64,000 nucleotides of DNA, from contig WTXG01000087.1 in the NCBI GenBank assembly GCA_022496185.1, positions 1 to 64,000 on the forward strand, given 5' to 3'. Each line of letters opens with the position of its first letter. Position 1 is the stretch's first letter. This document shows positions 1-11,200 of the stretch, piece by piece. The notes beneath the pieces are model-generated. The model did not search any database and had not been told where the DNA came from. It was given only the letters and a program-made list of their open reading frames with translations. The translations under genes and the position numbers were made by a program. This DNA comes from Multifurca ochricompacta. Taxonomy: Eukaryota > Basidiomycota > Agaricomycetes > Russulales > Russulaceae.

Positions 1-1404
1 GAATACCGCAACTTGCAGTCTTTTGTACTATTAAGATACTTTAAGACATATTTGCAAGTCGCATGTGATCTTGAGAGGGGTTGGAAGCGTATTGACTAAG
101 GCGCGCCACAGCAAAACTGATATCAGGTCTGCTTCCAATCTGCACCCATAGCAGAGACCCCATCAGCTGTTGGTACTTCTTTATCTCAGAAGTAGATGCC
201 TGGCCATCAAACTTGACCAGATGTACATCAGCGCCAGAGGGAAGAGGAGTATATACTCGGTTGGAATCCCTCATCCCAAACTTCTCAATAATAGATAAAA
301 CGTAGGCTGCTTGGTCAATCTCCAGTGTCTTGTTAGGACGATCCCTGGTGATATTAACTCCAAGGTATGACTGGATTTCTCCCAAGTCAGTCATCTCATA
401 TCGATTAGATAGAGCTGACTTCAGCCACGTTATCTTATCATTGGAAGATCCAAGTATAGTAATGTCATCTACGTAGAGAATGACATAAAGTGAATCATCC
501 CCTCCTTTTGATGAAACACGTATACTCCTGCATCAGAGTACGTCCGAGTAAAGCCCAGTTCATTAAGAACTGCATGGAATTGAAGATTCCATGCTCAGGA
601 AGCTGTTTGAGGCCATATAATGCTTTTTGTAGCCTGCAAACCTTGGACTCTTGACCAGCAACGATGAAACCAATTGGTTGCTCCATATATATTTCTTCAT
701 CCAGATCGCCATGTAGGAATGCTGCTTTGACATCCATCTGGTGGATTTCCCAATCCTCTAGCATAGCTAGCGCTAGTAACAATCTAAGTGATTCAAATCT
801 GGCGACTGGGAGAATGTTTCGTCGAAGTCCACCCCTTCTATTTGGGTGAAACCTTTTGCAACGAGCCTAGCACGAAACCGTCCATCTGGTTTCAGCTTAA
901 AACCCATTTTGACTTGACAGCCTTTCTTCCTTTTGGAAGATCTTCAAGGCGCCACACACTAAGTTTATCTAAGGCATCAATCTCATATTTACATGCCTCA
1001 AGCCATTCATTGGCATTGTCAGACTGCATCGCCTCCTGAAAGGTCAGGGGATCTCTATAAGAGACTCCTGTGGCATTTAGCAATTCCATATGCCCAAGTC
1101 TGGAAGAACCCTGCACGAACTCAGCATTATCCTCATTATAAAATCGAGGATTCATTCGATGTGAATGCTTGGGATGGGCAGTATCAAGATCTAGATCTTC
1201 CTGCACAGCCCTGTCACGTTGCTGAGAGCGTGGACTTTCCCTAGTAAATACTGGTTGGGAAATTTTGCCAACATTCTTCTTAGATTGTCTTTTGGCACGG
1301 GTTCTCTGGGGGAGTTCAGAGGGTTCCATGATTTGGGAAGGGGGCGTCTGATAGATAGTTTGATCATGTGTATCAAGTTCATTTTCTGGTGTGGTAGGCT
1401 CAGG
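1..1404 (-). pseudogene. copia element X, pol 3' part (reverse transcriptase), broken
   Basis: Minus-strand remains of the RVT_2 reverse transcriptase of a Ty1/copia element. Three open pieces are visible: 1329-892 (start of the RT domain, with FYNEDNAEFVQGSSRLG and SKWV), 782-495 (DWEIHQMDVKAAFLHGDLDE, the conserved copia RT block) and 394-41 (DLGEIQSYLGVNI, then a VQIGSRPDISFAVARLSQ block). They lie in different frames, so the gene is frameshifted at least twice. The piece continues off the left edge and joins, across gypsy element A, to the gag-integrase half at 18506-20976. The flanks of the break are the TCAGG duplication (1400-1404 and 18506-18510), so the two halves were one gene before A inserted. 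The same RT region is present in element Y at 24887-26563. Confidence 0.9.
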
Positions 1405-1990
1405 TGTTACGACCCCTGCCTAGCAACCCGCTTTTCTTCACGATCCCCAGTGACGACCCTACCCATCCCCCTACTTTACATTTCCTGATCACGTCCCCTT
1501 CGTGGGACCCGTCACATGCCTTGCTTCCCTCCCCATGACTGACTTTGTCTTTGTTTATGTCGCTTTGTCTATGATTGGCTCCTTATCCGTTATCTCTTAT
1601 CTCTTATCGTTACGACCGGACACTTAATTCCCTATCAGAAGCCAGGCTTTACACCCTCCGCTTTTGTATATTCGGGCCCACATGACTCCGTGTTATCTTA
1701 TCGTTAGACGCTCATTCGATTACGTATATAAGTCCGCTGTAACTACAATGTAGACCTCAGACTCGACTTATTGAATACATCGGTGTTTGTCTTCTGGACT
1801 CCCCTTTGAAACCTCTGACTCGATCATCTCAGTGCTTTCGGCACTTCCCACTCAACATCGTCACTAGGGAACAGCCCCTTTGACTTTGACTCATCCATTC
1901 GAACTCCAAGAGGTCCTATTGACCCCTTATCTAAACAACGTACAAAGCTGTCGCACAAGTCGTGCGGAACGTCTCGCACCGGATGTAACA
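1405..1990 (+). repeat. 5' LTR of gypsy element A
   Basis: 586-bp direct repeat of 17916-18505, beginning TGTTACGACC and ending GGATGTAACA, with the usual TG...CA ends. It differs from the 3' copy by 15 substitutions and a 4-bp indel (CTTA present in the 3' copy). All 15 substitutions are CpG versus TpG/CpA. A TATA box lies at 1725-1731 and the probable transcript start near 1759. Confidence 0.95.
1725..1731 (+). promoter_or_regulatory. TATA box of element A LTR
   Basis: TATATAA in the 5' LTR (the same motif in the 3' LTR around 18240-18246). The 11-nt stretch AGACTCGACTT that pairs with the primer site starts at 1759, 34 nt from the first T. This is the spacing expected if the transcript begins exactly at that stretch. 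Confidence 0.65.
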
Positions 1991-1992
1991 TC

Positions 1993-2003
1993 AAGTCGAG
2001 TCT
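1993..2003 (+). other. self-primer binding site of element A
   Basis: AAGTCGAGTCT, starting two bases inside the 5' LTR boundary, is the exact reverse complement of AGACTCGACTT at 1759-1769 at the expected 5' end of the transcript. This is the arrangement of the Tf1/sushi group, where the first 11 nt of the RNA fold back and are cleaved to prime reverse transcription. No tRNA-type TGG primer site is seen at the LTR edge. Element D shows the same layout with an unrelated 11-mer. Confidence 0.8.
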
Positions 2004-2009
2004 CTCACA

Positions 2010-4075
2010 GTGGCTTCCAGCCACAGTCAGACCCTCTTCCGAGAAGAGCTTATCGAACGCAGAGACGAGCATAATCTTTCACAGCAAGTACTTGGCTCTG
2101 CCACCTGGAAAGACTTTGAGTCCGAGTTTGGATACTACGTCTATCACGACGGAAGATACCAACTGGTAGAATACGACGACGAGAAGAGAGTTTGGTATCG
2201 CATCCAATACTTGGACAGCCAACACTCTTGGGTCACTACAGGACCTGCCCCACCCGAATTTGGACTAGGCCCGTGGAGAGAAAATCCCCTGGCCATCGTC
2301 ATGGACTCCGAACCAGAGGAGTACGTAGAAGAACCTAGTGAAGAAGAAGCACCGGCATTAGCAGCGACTATGTTTCCAGTTGCACCTGCAGTTGTCACGT
2401 TCAGAGCCCCTGCTTTGACAACTCCCCAGATATCAATACAGTCTACAGACACCGTCACCCTATCTTACCCACCCATGTCCACCATCGCCGCCCAACTTCC
2501 AGACCCTGCCCCACCAGCCCCTGTGGCACCACCACCAAACATCCCCCCCCCCTCCGGACGTCTGTCCGGAGTGTTGCCCCAGACATTCACTGGGGACTGT
2601 TCACAAAGCAAGAAGTTCATGTTGGAGTTCACGACATTCAAGAACTTCAATCATGATGTCCCACAGATTGTCAATCCATTCCAATGAGCCAATCTGTTTC
2701 TTTCCCTGATCCGAGGGGATGCAGTGGATGACTGGATGATGGAGCAACTGGAGTGGCTCAATGAGCAGGTTGAAAGCGGGCGTCGAACCACAAGCGAAGG
2801 TCTTTGGGAGACCATAGCAGAGAGGTTCAAGGACGCCTTCACAGATGGGCAGGCCAAGCAGAAAGCAGCCTGGGAACTAAAGTCCCTCAGAATGGAGAAG
2901 GGAGAACTTGACGTGTACGTCGCCAAGTTCAGAAGTCTAGCCAACAGAGTGTTGACACAGGACATGTCTGGAGATGCTTCAGGCATCTAAGGTTCGCTTC
3001 AGCTGTAGATTAGATTAGATTAGATTCCGGAGTATCGGACTTTTTATGTTATCTTTATTACATTTCTTTCTCACCTTACTCAGCTGATTAGTGATGGACT
3101 TAGTAATGTGCAGTAAGCATGTGATATCTCTTTGGCCAATGGCCTTTATCCCTCTCTGATTATTGTCCGGCACTTGTGGACTTATTCCCAGTGCGCACAG
3201 ACCATCCCTATGGGTATATAAGGGTGTCTGTTTTGTCTCTTTCACTTCAGAGTTCTTCTAACCTCTGAAGTGTAAGTTCCTTTTACTATACTCTTCTTTT
3301 ACCTTTGACTAACCGTCTTGTGTAGACTACTTGTCTTTTAGGTCAGTAGTATAGTTGTATAGAGTTCTTCTAACCTCTGAAGTACTACTTGTCTTTTAGC
3401 CTAACCCGCTACTAACTGCAGTCAGTATAACCAGCAGCATGATTGTTTGACACAGAGCCAGCTATGACACCAATGAAGAGGCAACACTAGACCTCTTTTC
3501 GCAAGGTTTGCCCAACCCCCTAGTCAAAAACATTATTCAATTCCATCATCCTCACAACTGGGATACTTGGGTTGATGCTGCTCGGAGGCAGCAACAAGAT
3601 TATCTCGATTTCCAGACAAGGTTTGGAGTCAACACCAAGAAAGGCAAAACCCGAGATCAGTGGAAGGCAGCATTCGGGGTAAAACCCACCCCGCATGGCC
3701 AGAGGGATCCAAATGCTATGGACACCTCTGCAGATCGGGCCTGAGCTCGGGCAGTACTTATGGAAGACGAGTGGCAGACACTAATGAAGGAAGGGTGCTG
3801 CTTCTGTTGCAGAGCACTGGGACATGTGTCCCGGGACTGTCCCAAGAGGGGAGCACGAGTCGCTGTCGCCACGGTGGCACCAGAACATCCCGTTCAGAAT
3901 AACCCCCCACTGTGGACAAGCGGTCAAAAGAAGAGAAGGCCCAGGATATATGGGCCAACATGATGAAGGAAAGTGAGGAAGTACGCGCCATATTGGTAGA
4001 AAAGGCGTTTGCAAAGAAGGATTTTTGCTAGGCTCAAACCCATCAGCCTGGGCATGAGCACTCCATGTTACCTCT
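2010..4075 (+). pseudogene. element A gag, interrupted
   Basis: Gag of gypsy element A. Reading from 2010 (a GTG where ATG would be expected) it has a proline-rich N-terminal third, then a Gag core (PFQ-stop-ANLFLS, DDWMMEQLEWLNEQ) ending at the solo LTR at 2950. It resumes at 3453 with NEEATLDLFSQGLPNPLVKN and ends in a zinc knuckle CFCCRALGHVSRDC (about 3796-3840), the CX2CX4HX4C nucleocapsid motif. Breaks: TGA at 2685-2687, the LTR insertion, TGA at 3742-3744, a frameshift in the C-run near 3905, and TAG at 4029-4031. Both TGA codons sit in frame with coding sequence continuing on each side and fit CGA (Arg) mutated to TGA. The product would form the particle shell and bind RNA. Confidence 0.85.
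2950..3452 (+). mobile_element. solo copia LTR inserted in element A gag
   Basis: 503-bp solo LTR starting TGTTGACACAGG and ending GTTTGACA, flanked by the perfect duplication CAGAG (2945-2949 and 3453-3457). It belongs to the LTR family of copia elements X and Y (other copies at 21221, 22418, 24127, 30126 and 34450). A TATA box at 3215-3221 is followed 28 nt later by a perfect 10-bp stem-loop, CACTTCAGAG/CTCTGAAGTG (3243-3272). A second half-copy of that element follows near 3362-3382. The Gag reading frame resumes on the far side, so this is a clean insertion after loss of an internal region by LTR-LTR recombination. Confidence 0.95.
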
Positions 4076-4807
4076 GTGTATGCTAGTCGATTCAAATCAT
4101 TGAAAATACCAGTCCATTTTGAAACTACACAGAGGACGGCCGATCGAGATATTTTAGTAGACTCCGGAGCCACAGACAATTTTATTCACCCACGACTAGT
4201 CAAGACAATGGGTTTGGGATGGCTGGCACTTCCCCAGGAAAAGAACATTTGGAATATTGACAGAATGGCCAATCGCGCTGGAAAGATCACTCACTACATG
4301 GATCTGAAGGTCCAGGTTGGAGAGGCTATGAAGAATATTCGTTTCCTAATTACGGATCTAGGAGACGAAGATCTTATCTTAGGGTACCCATGGCTCGCCG
4401 CGTTCAAACCCAAGATCAACTGGGCTGATGTGACAATGGATAAAGAATCATATCCCACTATCATCACATCGATAGGCTATGACTATGCAGTCAGACATCC
4501 GACCATAAAAGCCACAAGTACAGAGGAGGAAGACCCAGGTCGCTGTTACGCTACTAAAGCATCAGAGCTAGCCCAAAAAGCAATACAAGGGCAGGCAGAA
4601 AAAACATACAGCGATGTAGTGCCGAGTACCTACCATCAGCATTGGAAGGTGTTTTCCGAGGAAGAATCCCAGCGTTTTCCACCCTCCAGACCATGGGACC
4701 ATGCCATAGACCTACTCCCTGATATGCCAACAGCAATAGATTGCAAAATCTATCCGCTGTCCCAGTCTGAGCAGGTGGCATTAACGGAGTTCCTGGAAGA
4801 ACATTTG

Positions 4808-6101
4808 TGTTACGCTCAGCAGGGTGTTCTGTGTGTGACATGCACGGATCGACGTGGGTCCATTGCCTCAGCCAGGAGCCTAGCTTGGTAAGGCTAGGCT
4901 CCAGGCTACTGTCTAGCCTCAGAACGGATTAAGGGTTGGTGCTATAACCAAGCACAGAGAGAGACGGGATGAGTCAGCCAGAGGGAGCTAATCCCCTAAG
5001 GCTGTTAAGTGGGGACAGGGTCCAGTTGCTGTGCCGGAAACACACTGAGCACACTGGAACCCTAGGAGGCGGCAAGGGGGTTCAAAGGGAAGGGTACACA
5101 CCCATTGCCAGAGGCAATGGGGTTCCCTGCAGGGACCACAAAGGCGCAAAGGAAGGGGAAAAGGTCTCTGATGTATTGGGGTTCAAGACTTCTAGGCTTG
5201 AAGGCACAAGAGGTCAAATCTGGGGTTGTACAAACTGTCTACAGGGTCTTATATACTGTATGGGGATCTGGTTTGTAGCTAATCAGGAACAGGGTCAGAG
5301 TCCTTATCATCCAATAGCAGATAAGATGTCAAATATAGTCCATGATAAGGATAAGCCTTATCAGAAGCATAATCATGTGGGACAGCCCCACAGGAGTCAT
5401 ATCAGTGTGGGAGGATTCCCACCAGGGTCAGGGGTAAATGGGGAGATAACAGGTCCCACAGGAGTCAGGGTGGATGTGGGAATACTCCCACAGGAATCAG
5501 AGAAGCGAATGATAAGCCAGATGGGCCATGTGATCAGAAAGGGGTAAATGATCAGATGAAGATGCTGTGATCAGGGTCAGGGATCACATGGTCCAAAGTC
5601 ACATGGTCAGGGATCACATGGTCAAGGATCACATGGCCAAGGGTCACATGGCCAAGGGTCACATGGCCAAGGGTCACATGGCCAGGAGTCACATGACTGG
5701 CAGAGGGTCAAGTACAAGCCAAAGTCGTCTAGTTGTCTGGACTGGTCAGATTGGCAGGGACAATGTCAGGGGTTCCTATGGGTGTCAAGCACAGGGACAG
5801 GGTCAGGAGCAGTGGCCAAGGCATAAGCCAAGGCAGCAAGGAAGGGTGGTGTACATCCAACAGTGTAGCAGCATAACTACCAGCAGGTTAGGTGTAAATG
5901 GCAGCAAGGGAGGTCAGTCCTATGAACAATGTCACAGGAATCAGGGTAGGGTCCTGGGCACACAGGCCACAGGCAGCAAGGAAGGTCCCAAGGCAACAGG
6001 CCAAGGGCATCAAAGAGTGGTCCAGAGAAGGAGGAGATCAAGGATGGTGCAAAGAATAAGGCATGGTGTGCAGGGTCAGGAAAAAGAGTAGGGTCGTAAC
6101 A
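4808..6101. mobile_element. 1.29-kb solo LTR-like element in element A RT
   Basis: 1294-bp insertion beginning TGTTACGCTCAGC and ending GGTCGTAACA, so its ends form a TGTTACG/CGTAACA inverted pair. The target duplication ATTTG (4803-4807 and 6102-6106) is perfect. It has no gag or pol similarity that I can recognise and no second LTR inside, so it is best read as a very long solo LTR or a short non-autonomous LTR element. The plus strand is strongly purine-rich (repeated AGGGTCAGG-like words). Two stretches open in one strand (4969-5547 and 5567-6091) encode only low-complexity sequence and are not called as genes. A 15-bp tandem repeat lies at about 5578-5700. Confidence 0.8.
5578..5700 (+). 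repeat. 15-bp tandem repeat in the long LTR
   Basis: About eight units of a 15-bp word, cleanest as GTCACATGGCCAAGG repeated three times around 5640-5685, with degenerate upstream units (ATCACATGGTCAAGG). The period is a multiple of three, which explains the open frame with repeating His-Met-Ala-Lys/Val. It has no spacers and is not a CRISPR array. Confidence 0.85.
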
Positions 6102-6150
6102 ATTTGGCAAAAGGATATATTCGCCCATCCAAGTCACAGTACACTTCACC

Positions 6151-6671
6151 TGTGACGAATCTGGATTGACAAGGTGACATGACATGCTGATGAAGAGATG
6201 GACTTAGTTCTGAAACAATTATCCATGCTTACTCATTGAGGGCCCAACCCCTCCTTATTCTCCATAGTTCTAGCATAGTCTACTGCGCAACCATTAGACA
6301 TTATCTCATAGTACTAGAAGCTTCTACTCTACTATGACATAGCTAAGACTACTTGTATTTAAAGAGCAGTAGGATAGAGAGGACAGACCTAAGTCTGTTC
6401 TCTTGTGTTCAATCCAAGGTGCCTTGACTTCACTTGAATCCCTACAGTAAGAACCCCACTTGAGCTCTCCAAGACGCGACTTGGAGAGTCTTCGATCCCC
6501 TTGAACTTGTTGCAGGACTGAGTGTCTCTGCCATCGACTTTGCCTCTCGCACGCGCGCCCTCTGACCTTGTTGTGGGCTTGAGCTAGACTTGATCTTCTG
6601 TGACCTTGAATCTTGACTGAACTTGCTTCCTCTTGTTCGACCTCGACACAGTGCCGCACCTAACTGTGACA
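6151..6671 (+). repeat. 5' LTR of element D
   Basis: TGTGACGAATC...AACTGTGACA, a direct repeat of 12832-13352. TATTTAAA at 6356-6363 is the likely TATA box. The expected transcript start at 6391 begins with AAGTCTGTTCT, inside a short hairpin (ACAGAC-CTAA-GTCTGT). Confidence 0.95.
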
Positions 6672-6673
6672 TT

Positions 6674-6684
6674 AGAACAGACTT
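6674..6684 (+). other. self-primer binding site of element D
   Basis: AGAACAGACTT, two bases after the 5' LTR, is the exact reverse complement of AAGTCTGTTCT at 6391-6401, which lies 28-35 nt downstream of the TATA-like TATTTAAA. The position and length (11 nt, 2-nt offset) equal those of element A, while the sequence differs. This supports self-priming rather than chance. Confidence 0.8.
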
Positions 6685-6909
6685 CTTTCAAACAAGAGGA
6701 CACCAGAACTCACCGAACGTACAAGGCGACGACGACGCGTCCCTTGCCTTGACACCCGAACCCGAACTCCGACCACAGAACCAACGATGATCCCCGAAGC
6801 TGTTTGAATATTGGCGCGATCAGTAATATCCATAAAACAAACACTAGAAACACTCACCTGAATTGCAAGGAGACGACATCGCGTCCCTTGCCCGAATCTC
6901 GACAGCGCG

Positions 6910-8065
6910 ATGTCTTACTCAGCGTGTGACCCCCAATCCCCAACGTCCGAAGAAGCGTCTCTTGAAGACCACTCCCCACTCCAGTACCTAACAGAAGAAT
7001 TAGAACCACAATCACACGGTGACTTACCAATTGAATTCCATAATCGCTTTGCTCTTCTTGCTGCAGCAGACAGCCCCACCCCGAACGACGAAGGCACAGT
7101 AGTACCTACCCCACATACGATGATGACCAGACTGAATACCAGGCAGGCAAGGAGGGCCGCGGAGGAAGATATCGTTGAACCTCAGACCAGTCGACCGAGC
7201 AGAGCCCCGAAGACAGACCAGCCAGAATATCTGGAAGAAACCCTGATGAACCACCACAAGGACCTCCTGCTCCAGGAATGGGGACGACGTACTCAGGAGG
7301 GCCCATGATGGTCGTACCACCACCTTTTTTGACGGCGACCGAGATATTGCAATGGATTGGTTCACCAAACTTGAACTATTCTTTAGCTTGAACGAAACAG
7401 TAGCCATGGTCCAAAACGAAAGGATGAGAGTTGCGTTCACATTGGGATTGCTCTGGGGACCACGAGTGGACTGCTGGGTGATAGACCAAATCAAGTGGCT
7501 GACCGATATCAAAGAAGGAAACATCCGGGTCCCATACATTTGGGACAAATTTAGACAAATATTCCGAGAAGCATGGGCCGATGTGGCGGCTGGACAGAAA
7601 GCGCTGCGAGCGTAGATCACTTACAAATGAGAGATTCCAATATTGACAAATACATCGCCGAGTTTCGCACGCTGGCCACAAGGGCCGAACTCCATATTGA
7701 TGACCCAGCCACTCGGCAATTCTTTCACCGAGGTCTCCCCACACGGCTAGTTCAGACTATGCTCTTATTCGACCAACCTAAGACGTTTGACGAAGCAGCA
7801 GCCTCAGCCAGAAAGCACCATGCCAATTGGTTGTACAGCAAAGATGCCCTTGGCACACGGTCAACAACGAACACACCACCCCGAGGTAACAAGTTCACGT
7901 TTTATAAGAAACATGAATCAGACCCACGCCCACCAAGTATTGACGTCATTAAAAAGGCAATCACAACCGAAGAGAAAGAACAGTATAAGAGAGATGGCTG
8001 ATGCTTCGAGTGTGGCCACCAAGGACATCTCGTCAGAGATTGCCCGAAGAAGAAGCCACGCATGA
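6910..8065 (+). pseudogene. element D gag, broken
   Basis: Gag of element D, starting at ATG 6910 (SYSACDPQSPTSEE). The N-terminal arm runs open to 7308. The core continues in another frame from about 7330 (FFDGDRDIAMDWFTKLELFF), then in a third frame from about 7610 (DKYIAEFRTLATRAEL, FFHRGLPTRLVQTML). The C-terminal zinc knuckle CFECGHQGHLVRDC follows directly after TGA 7999-8001, which lies in frame with both sides and fits CGA to TGA. At least two frameshifts and this stop inactivate it. The layout (acidic arm, Gag core, single CX2CX4HX4C knuckle) matches element A's Gag. Confidence 0.83.
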
Positions 8066-8282
8066 ATAACAACATCAATACCAGTAGCCCGGCTCGGACT
8101 GCGACAATCACCGAGATCCCCCAGACAACTGCAGCGGTACCCACTAAAGTCCACGATCCGAAACCCATGGAAGTCCCCGAAATAGATGTCGATGCCCTCA
8201 CCAACGCCCTAAGGTCCATGAACGACGACCAACGCCTCGCTCTACAGAGTAAATTCAAGGGAGATGAGGATTTTTATATCAC

Positions 8283-11200
8283 TTGAATGACGCGGCCTTC
8301 ATTCGAGCACTAATCTCACACCATGTATTTAGATCACCTATTAGAGCAATGACAGTAAATGTTCCTTTACATGGGGTGAAACCAATGGCCAAAGTAAATG
8401 CGCTCATAGACAGTGGAGCAACCGAAAATTTCATAAACTTCAAAACTGTGATCAAGTATCGACTTCCCACAAAACAACTAACCATCCCCAAGCGATTACA
8501 AAACGCCGATGGATCTCCTAACGCCACTCGACATATTACACAATGTGTCGACCTTCGTGTCATCACGAATGATAAAGAACAACGACATTGATTCTACGTC
8601 GCATCTATCGGGGCCGATGAGGCAATCCTCGGATACCCATGGTTTGCCGCAACCAATCCACAGATAAACTGGACCGAGGGACGCCTCACTGATAGCCTCA
8701 AATTCGAATTACCAACGGAACAGATTAAACAGCTTAATATAGCACAAGAATTAGCAATCAAAGCGAAAGACACGATCGAACGTCTTGGAATCAAATTGTT
8801 CCCTCTGCATATCACCGACATCAGAAAGTGTTCAGTGACCAAGAAGCCCAACGCTTCCCAGCTGAGAGACCCTGGGATCACAAAATTGATTTGAAACCGG
8901 ATGCTCCGACAACGCTAGACTGTAAAATCTATCTGCTTGGCCGGGTGAACAAGATGCACTGAACAACTTTTTGGAAGAACACCTGCAGAAAGGCTACATT
9001 TCAGCCTCAAAGTCCCCGTATGCCTCCCCGTTTTTCTTCATCAAAAAGAAGGACGGAAAACTCCGGCCTGTTCAGGACTACCGAAAACTCAACAGCTGGA
9101 CAATCCGTAACACCTATCCACTTCCCCTCATACCGGAACTAATTGATCGCATCCGCAGTAGCACACTGTTTACTAAAATGGATATCTGCTGGGGTTATAA
9201 CAATATCCAGATTGTTCCGGAAGACCGATGGAAAGCCGCGTTCAAGACTAACTGAGGCCTCTATGAGCCGAATGTTATGTTCTTCGGTCTGACAAATTCC
9301 CCCGCAATGTTCCAAACTATGATGAATGCAGAATTCAAAGAGGAACTTAATGAGCACGATGCAGAAGGAAAGGCTTGGTTCACAGTTTACATGGACGACA
9401 TCTTAATTCATACCAATCATGATCTCGCAAATCATGGGCTAAGGTGCATCGAATCCTCGACAAGCTCAGTCGTTTAGACCTCTATCTTAAACCAGAAAAG
9501 TGTGCATTTGAACAGACCCGAATCGAATATCTAGGACTTATACTCGAAGCAAATCAAGTACACATGGATCCAGTAAAAGTCGAAGGGGTCGCTAATTGGA
9601 AGATCCCTACCACTGTTAAGGAAGTCCGATCCTTCCTGGGATTCTGTCAATTTTACCGCCACTTTATTCAGGGATTCAGTAAATTAGCTGCACCTCTAAA
9701 CGCCCTTACTAGTGCAAAACATCCATGGAAATGGACAGACATCGAACAAAAAGCGTTCGACACTCTCAAGCAATGTGTAACTTTGCAACCAGTGCTCGCT
9801 CAGCCAAATTTTGAACAACCATTCATAGTAGATACGGATGCCTCTGGGTATGCTGTGGGTGCCACCTTAAGTCAAAAGGATGATGCCGGACGCCTACATC
9901 CTATTGCGTATCTCTCGAAGACATTAGATGAAACTCAACGTAACTGGGATATTTACAACCGCGAGTTGTTCGCCATCATGGTAGCCCTTCGATTATGGTG
10001 CCAGTATCTCCTCGGCGCCCGCCACAAGGTGCAAATTCGCACTGACCACAACAACCTCCAGTATTTCAAAGAACCGCAGAAACTCAATCGACGACAAGCG
10101 CGTTGGCTCCAGGAACTCGCAGATTTCGATTTCTCCTAGAGCATGTACCCGGGAAGCTTCACACGGTGGCGGATATGCTCTCACGGTGACCCGACACTGA
10201 TCAAGGAAATGATGACAATGACAAGGTTACAATCCTCCTGAATGCACTGTTCCTCCGTACAATACAGACGGTAAAGCGCCCCTTTCCTTCCGATCTATTA
10301 GCACGACGGGAGATTCTCCAACGCTATCACGATCATGTCCTAGCGGGACACCCTGGTATTGACAAGACTACGCAAAAGGTGCTAGCTGACTATGATGGGA
10401 ACGACCTTAAGGCATTTGTCCGGGAATATGTCCAGGGTTGTGCCAAGTGTCAAGAGAATAAACCTCGGTTGACTAAGAAAGCCCCCCTTTTCCTATTTGA
10501 CATACCGGCCTCGGCCGGACCATTCCAATATGTTGCGATGGATCTTATTACGGATCTCCCTCCGTCTGGGCACTACGATGCGGTGCTCATGATTGTTGAC
10601 CAGGGCTGTTCGAAATCTGCAAAGTTTATTCCCTGCTCAAAGGCCATCTCGGGCGAAGGAGTGGCTACTCTATACTATCGACATGTTTTCCCGCTCTTTG
10701 GCATCCCTAAACATATCATCTCCAACCGCGATCCACGGTTTACCTCGCATTTCTCTCGCGAACTAGCTCACGTACTCGGCATTCAACAAAACCTGTCAAC
10801 CGCTTTCCACCCCCGTACAGACGGCGCAAGCGAATGGATGAACCTTTGGCTCGAACAATACCTCCGTCTTTGGCTAGGCGACGATCAACACCGATGGCCG
10901 GATTACCTACCACTAGCTGAATTTGTCCATAACTCCTGGACACATGACAAATCTAAACTGTCACCGCACTCGCTAATACACGGCATTTTGTTCGATTGGA
11001 ACAGACAGCTGTCAGACTCTAGTGTTCCCCAAGTCGACTCCCATCTCCATGACCTCCAAGCTGCGCACACCCGCACCGAACTAGCTCTCCAGACCCCCAC
11101 GACTCGACCAACGCGCCTGCCGCTTGTTGTGGGTACCCTGTCTGGTTAGAGGGTAAGAATCTGAAGACCCACTTCCCGTCTGCCAAATTAGCCCCCTGTC

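Larger units (their letters stand above)
4076..6150 (+). pseudogene. element A pol, protease and start of RT
   Basis: Start of the gypsy polyprotein. ILVDSGATDNFIHPRLV (about 4146-4200) is the aspartic protease active site (D-S-G). LILGYPWLAAFKPKINW is the conserved protease tail. RPWDHAIDL and the LEEHL block lead into the reverse transcriptase. The frame is broken at 4808 by the 1.29-kb LTR-like element, resumes for only 44 bp at 6107-6150 (KGYIRPSKSQYTS), and is broken again at 6151 by element D. The RT continues at 13353 (SPFFFIRKKDGKLRPVQDY), so the two flanks join directly in sense. Confidence 0.88.

Noticed and set aside
5578..5700. CRISPR-like array
   Set aside because: Units are contiguous with no spacers, and the window is eukaryotic.
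4969..6091. Two long plus-strand frames (192 and 174 codons) in the 1.29-kb element
   Set aside because: Low-complexity translation driven by purine bias and a 15-bp tandem repeat; no recognisable domain, and stops are scarce for compositional reasons.
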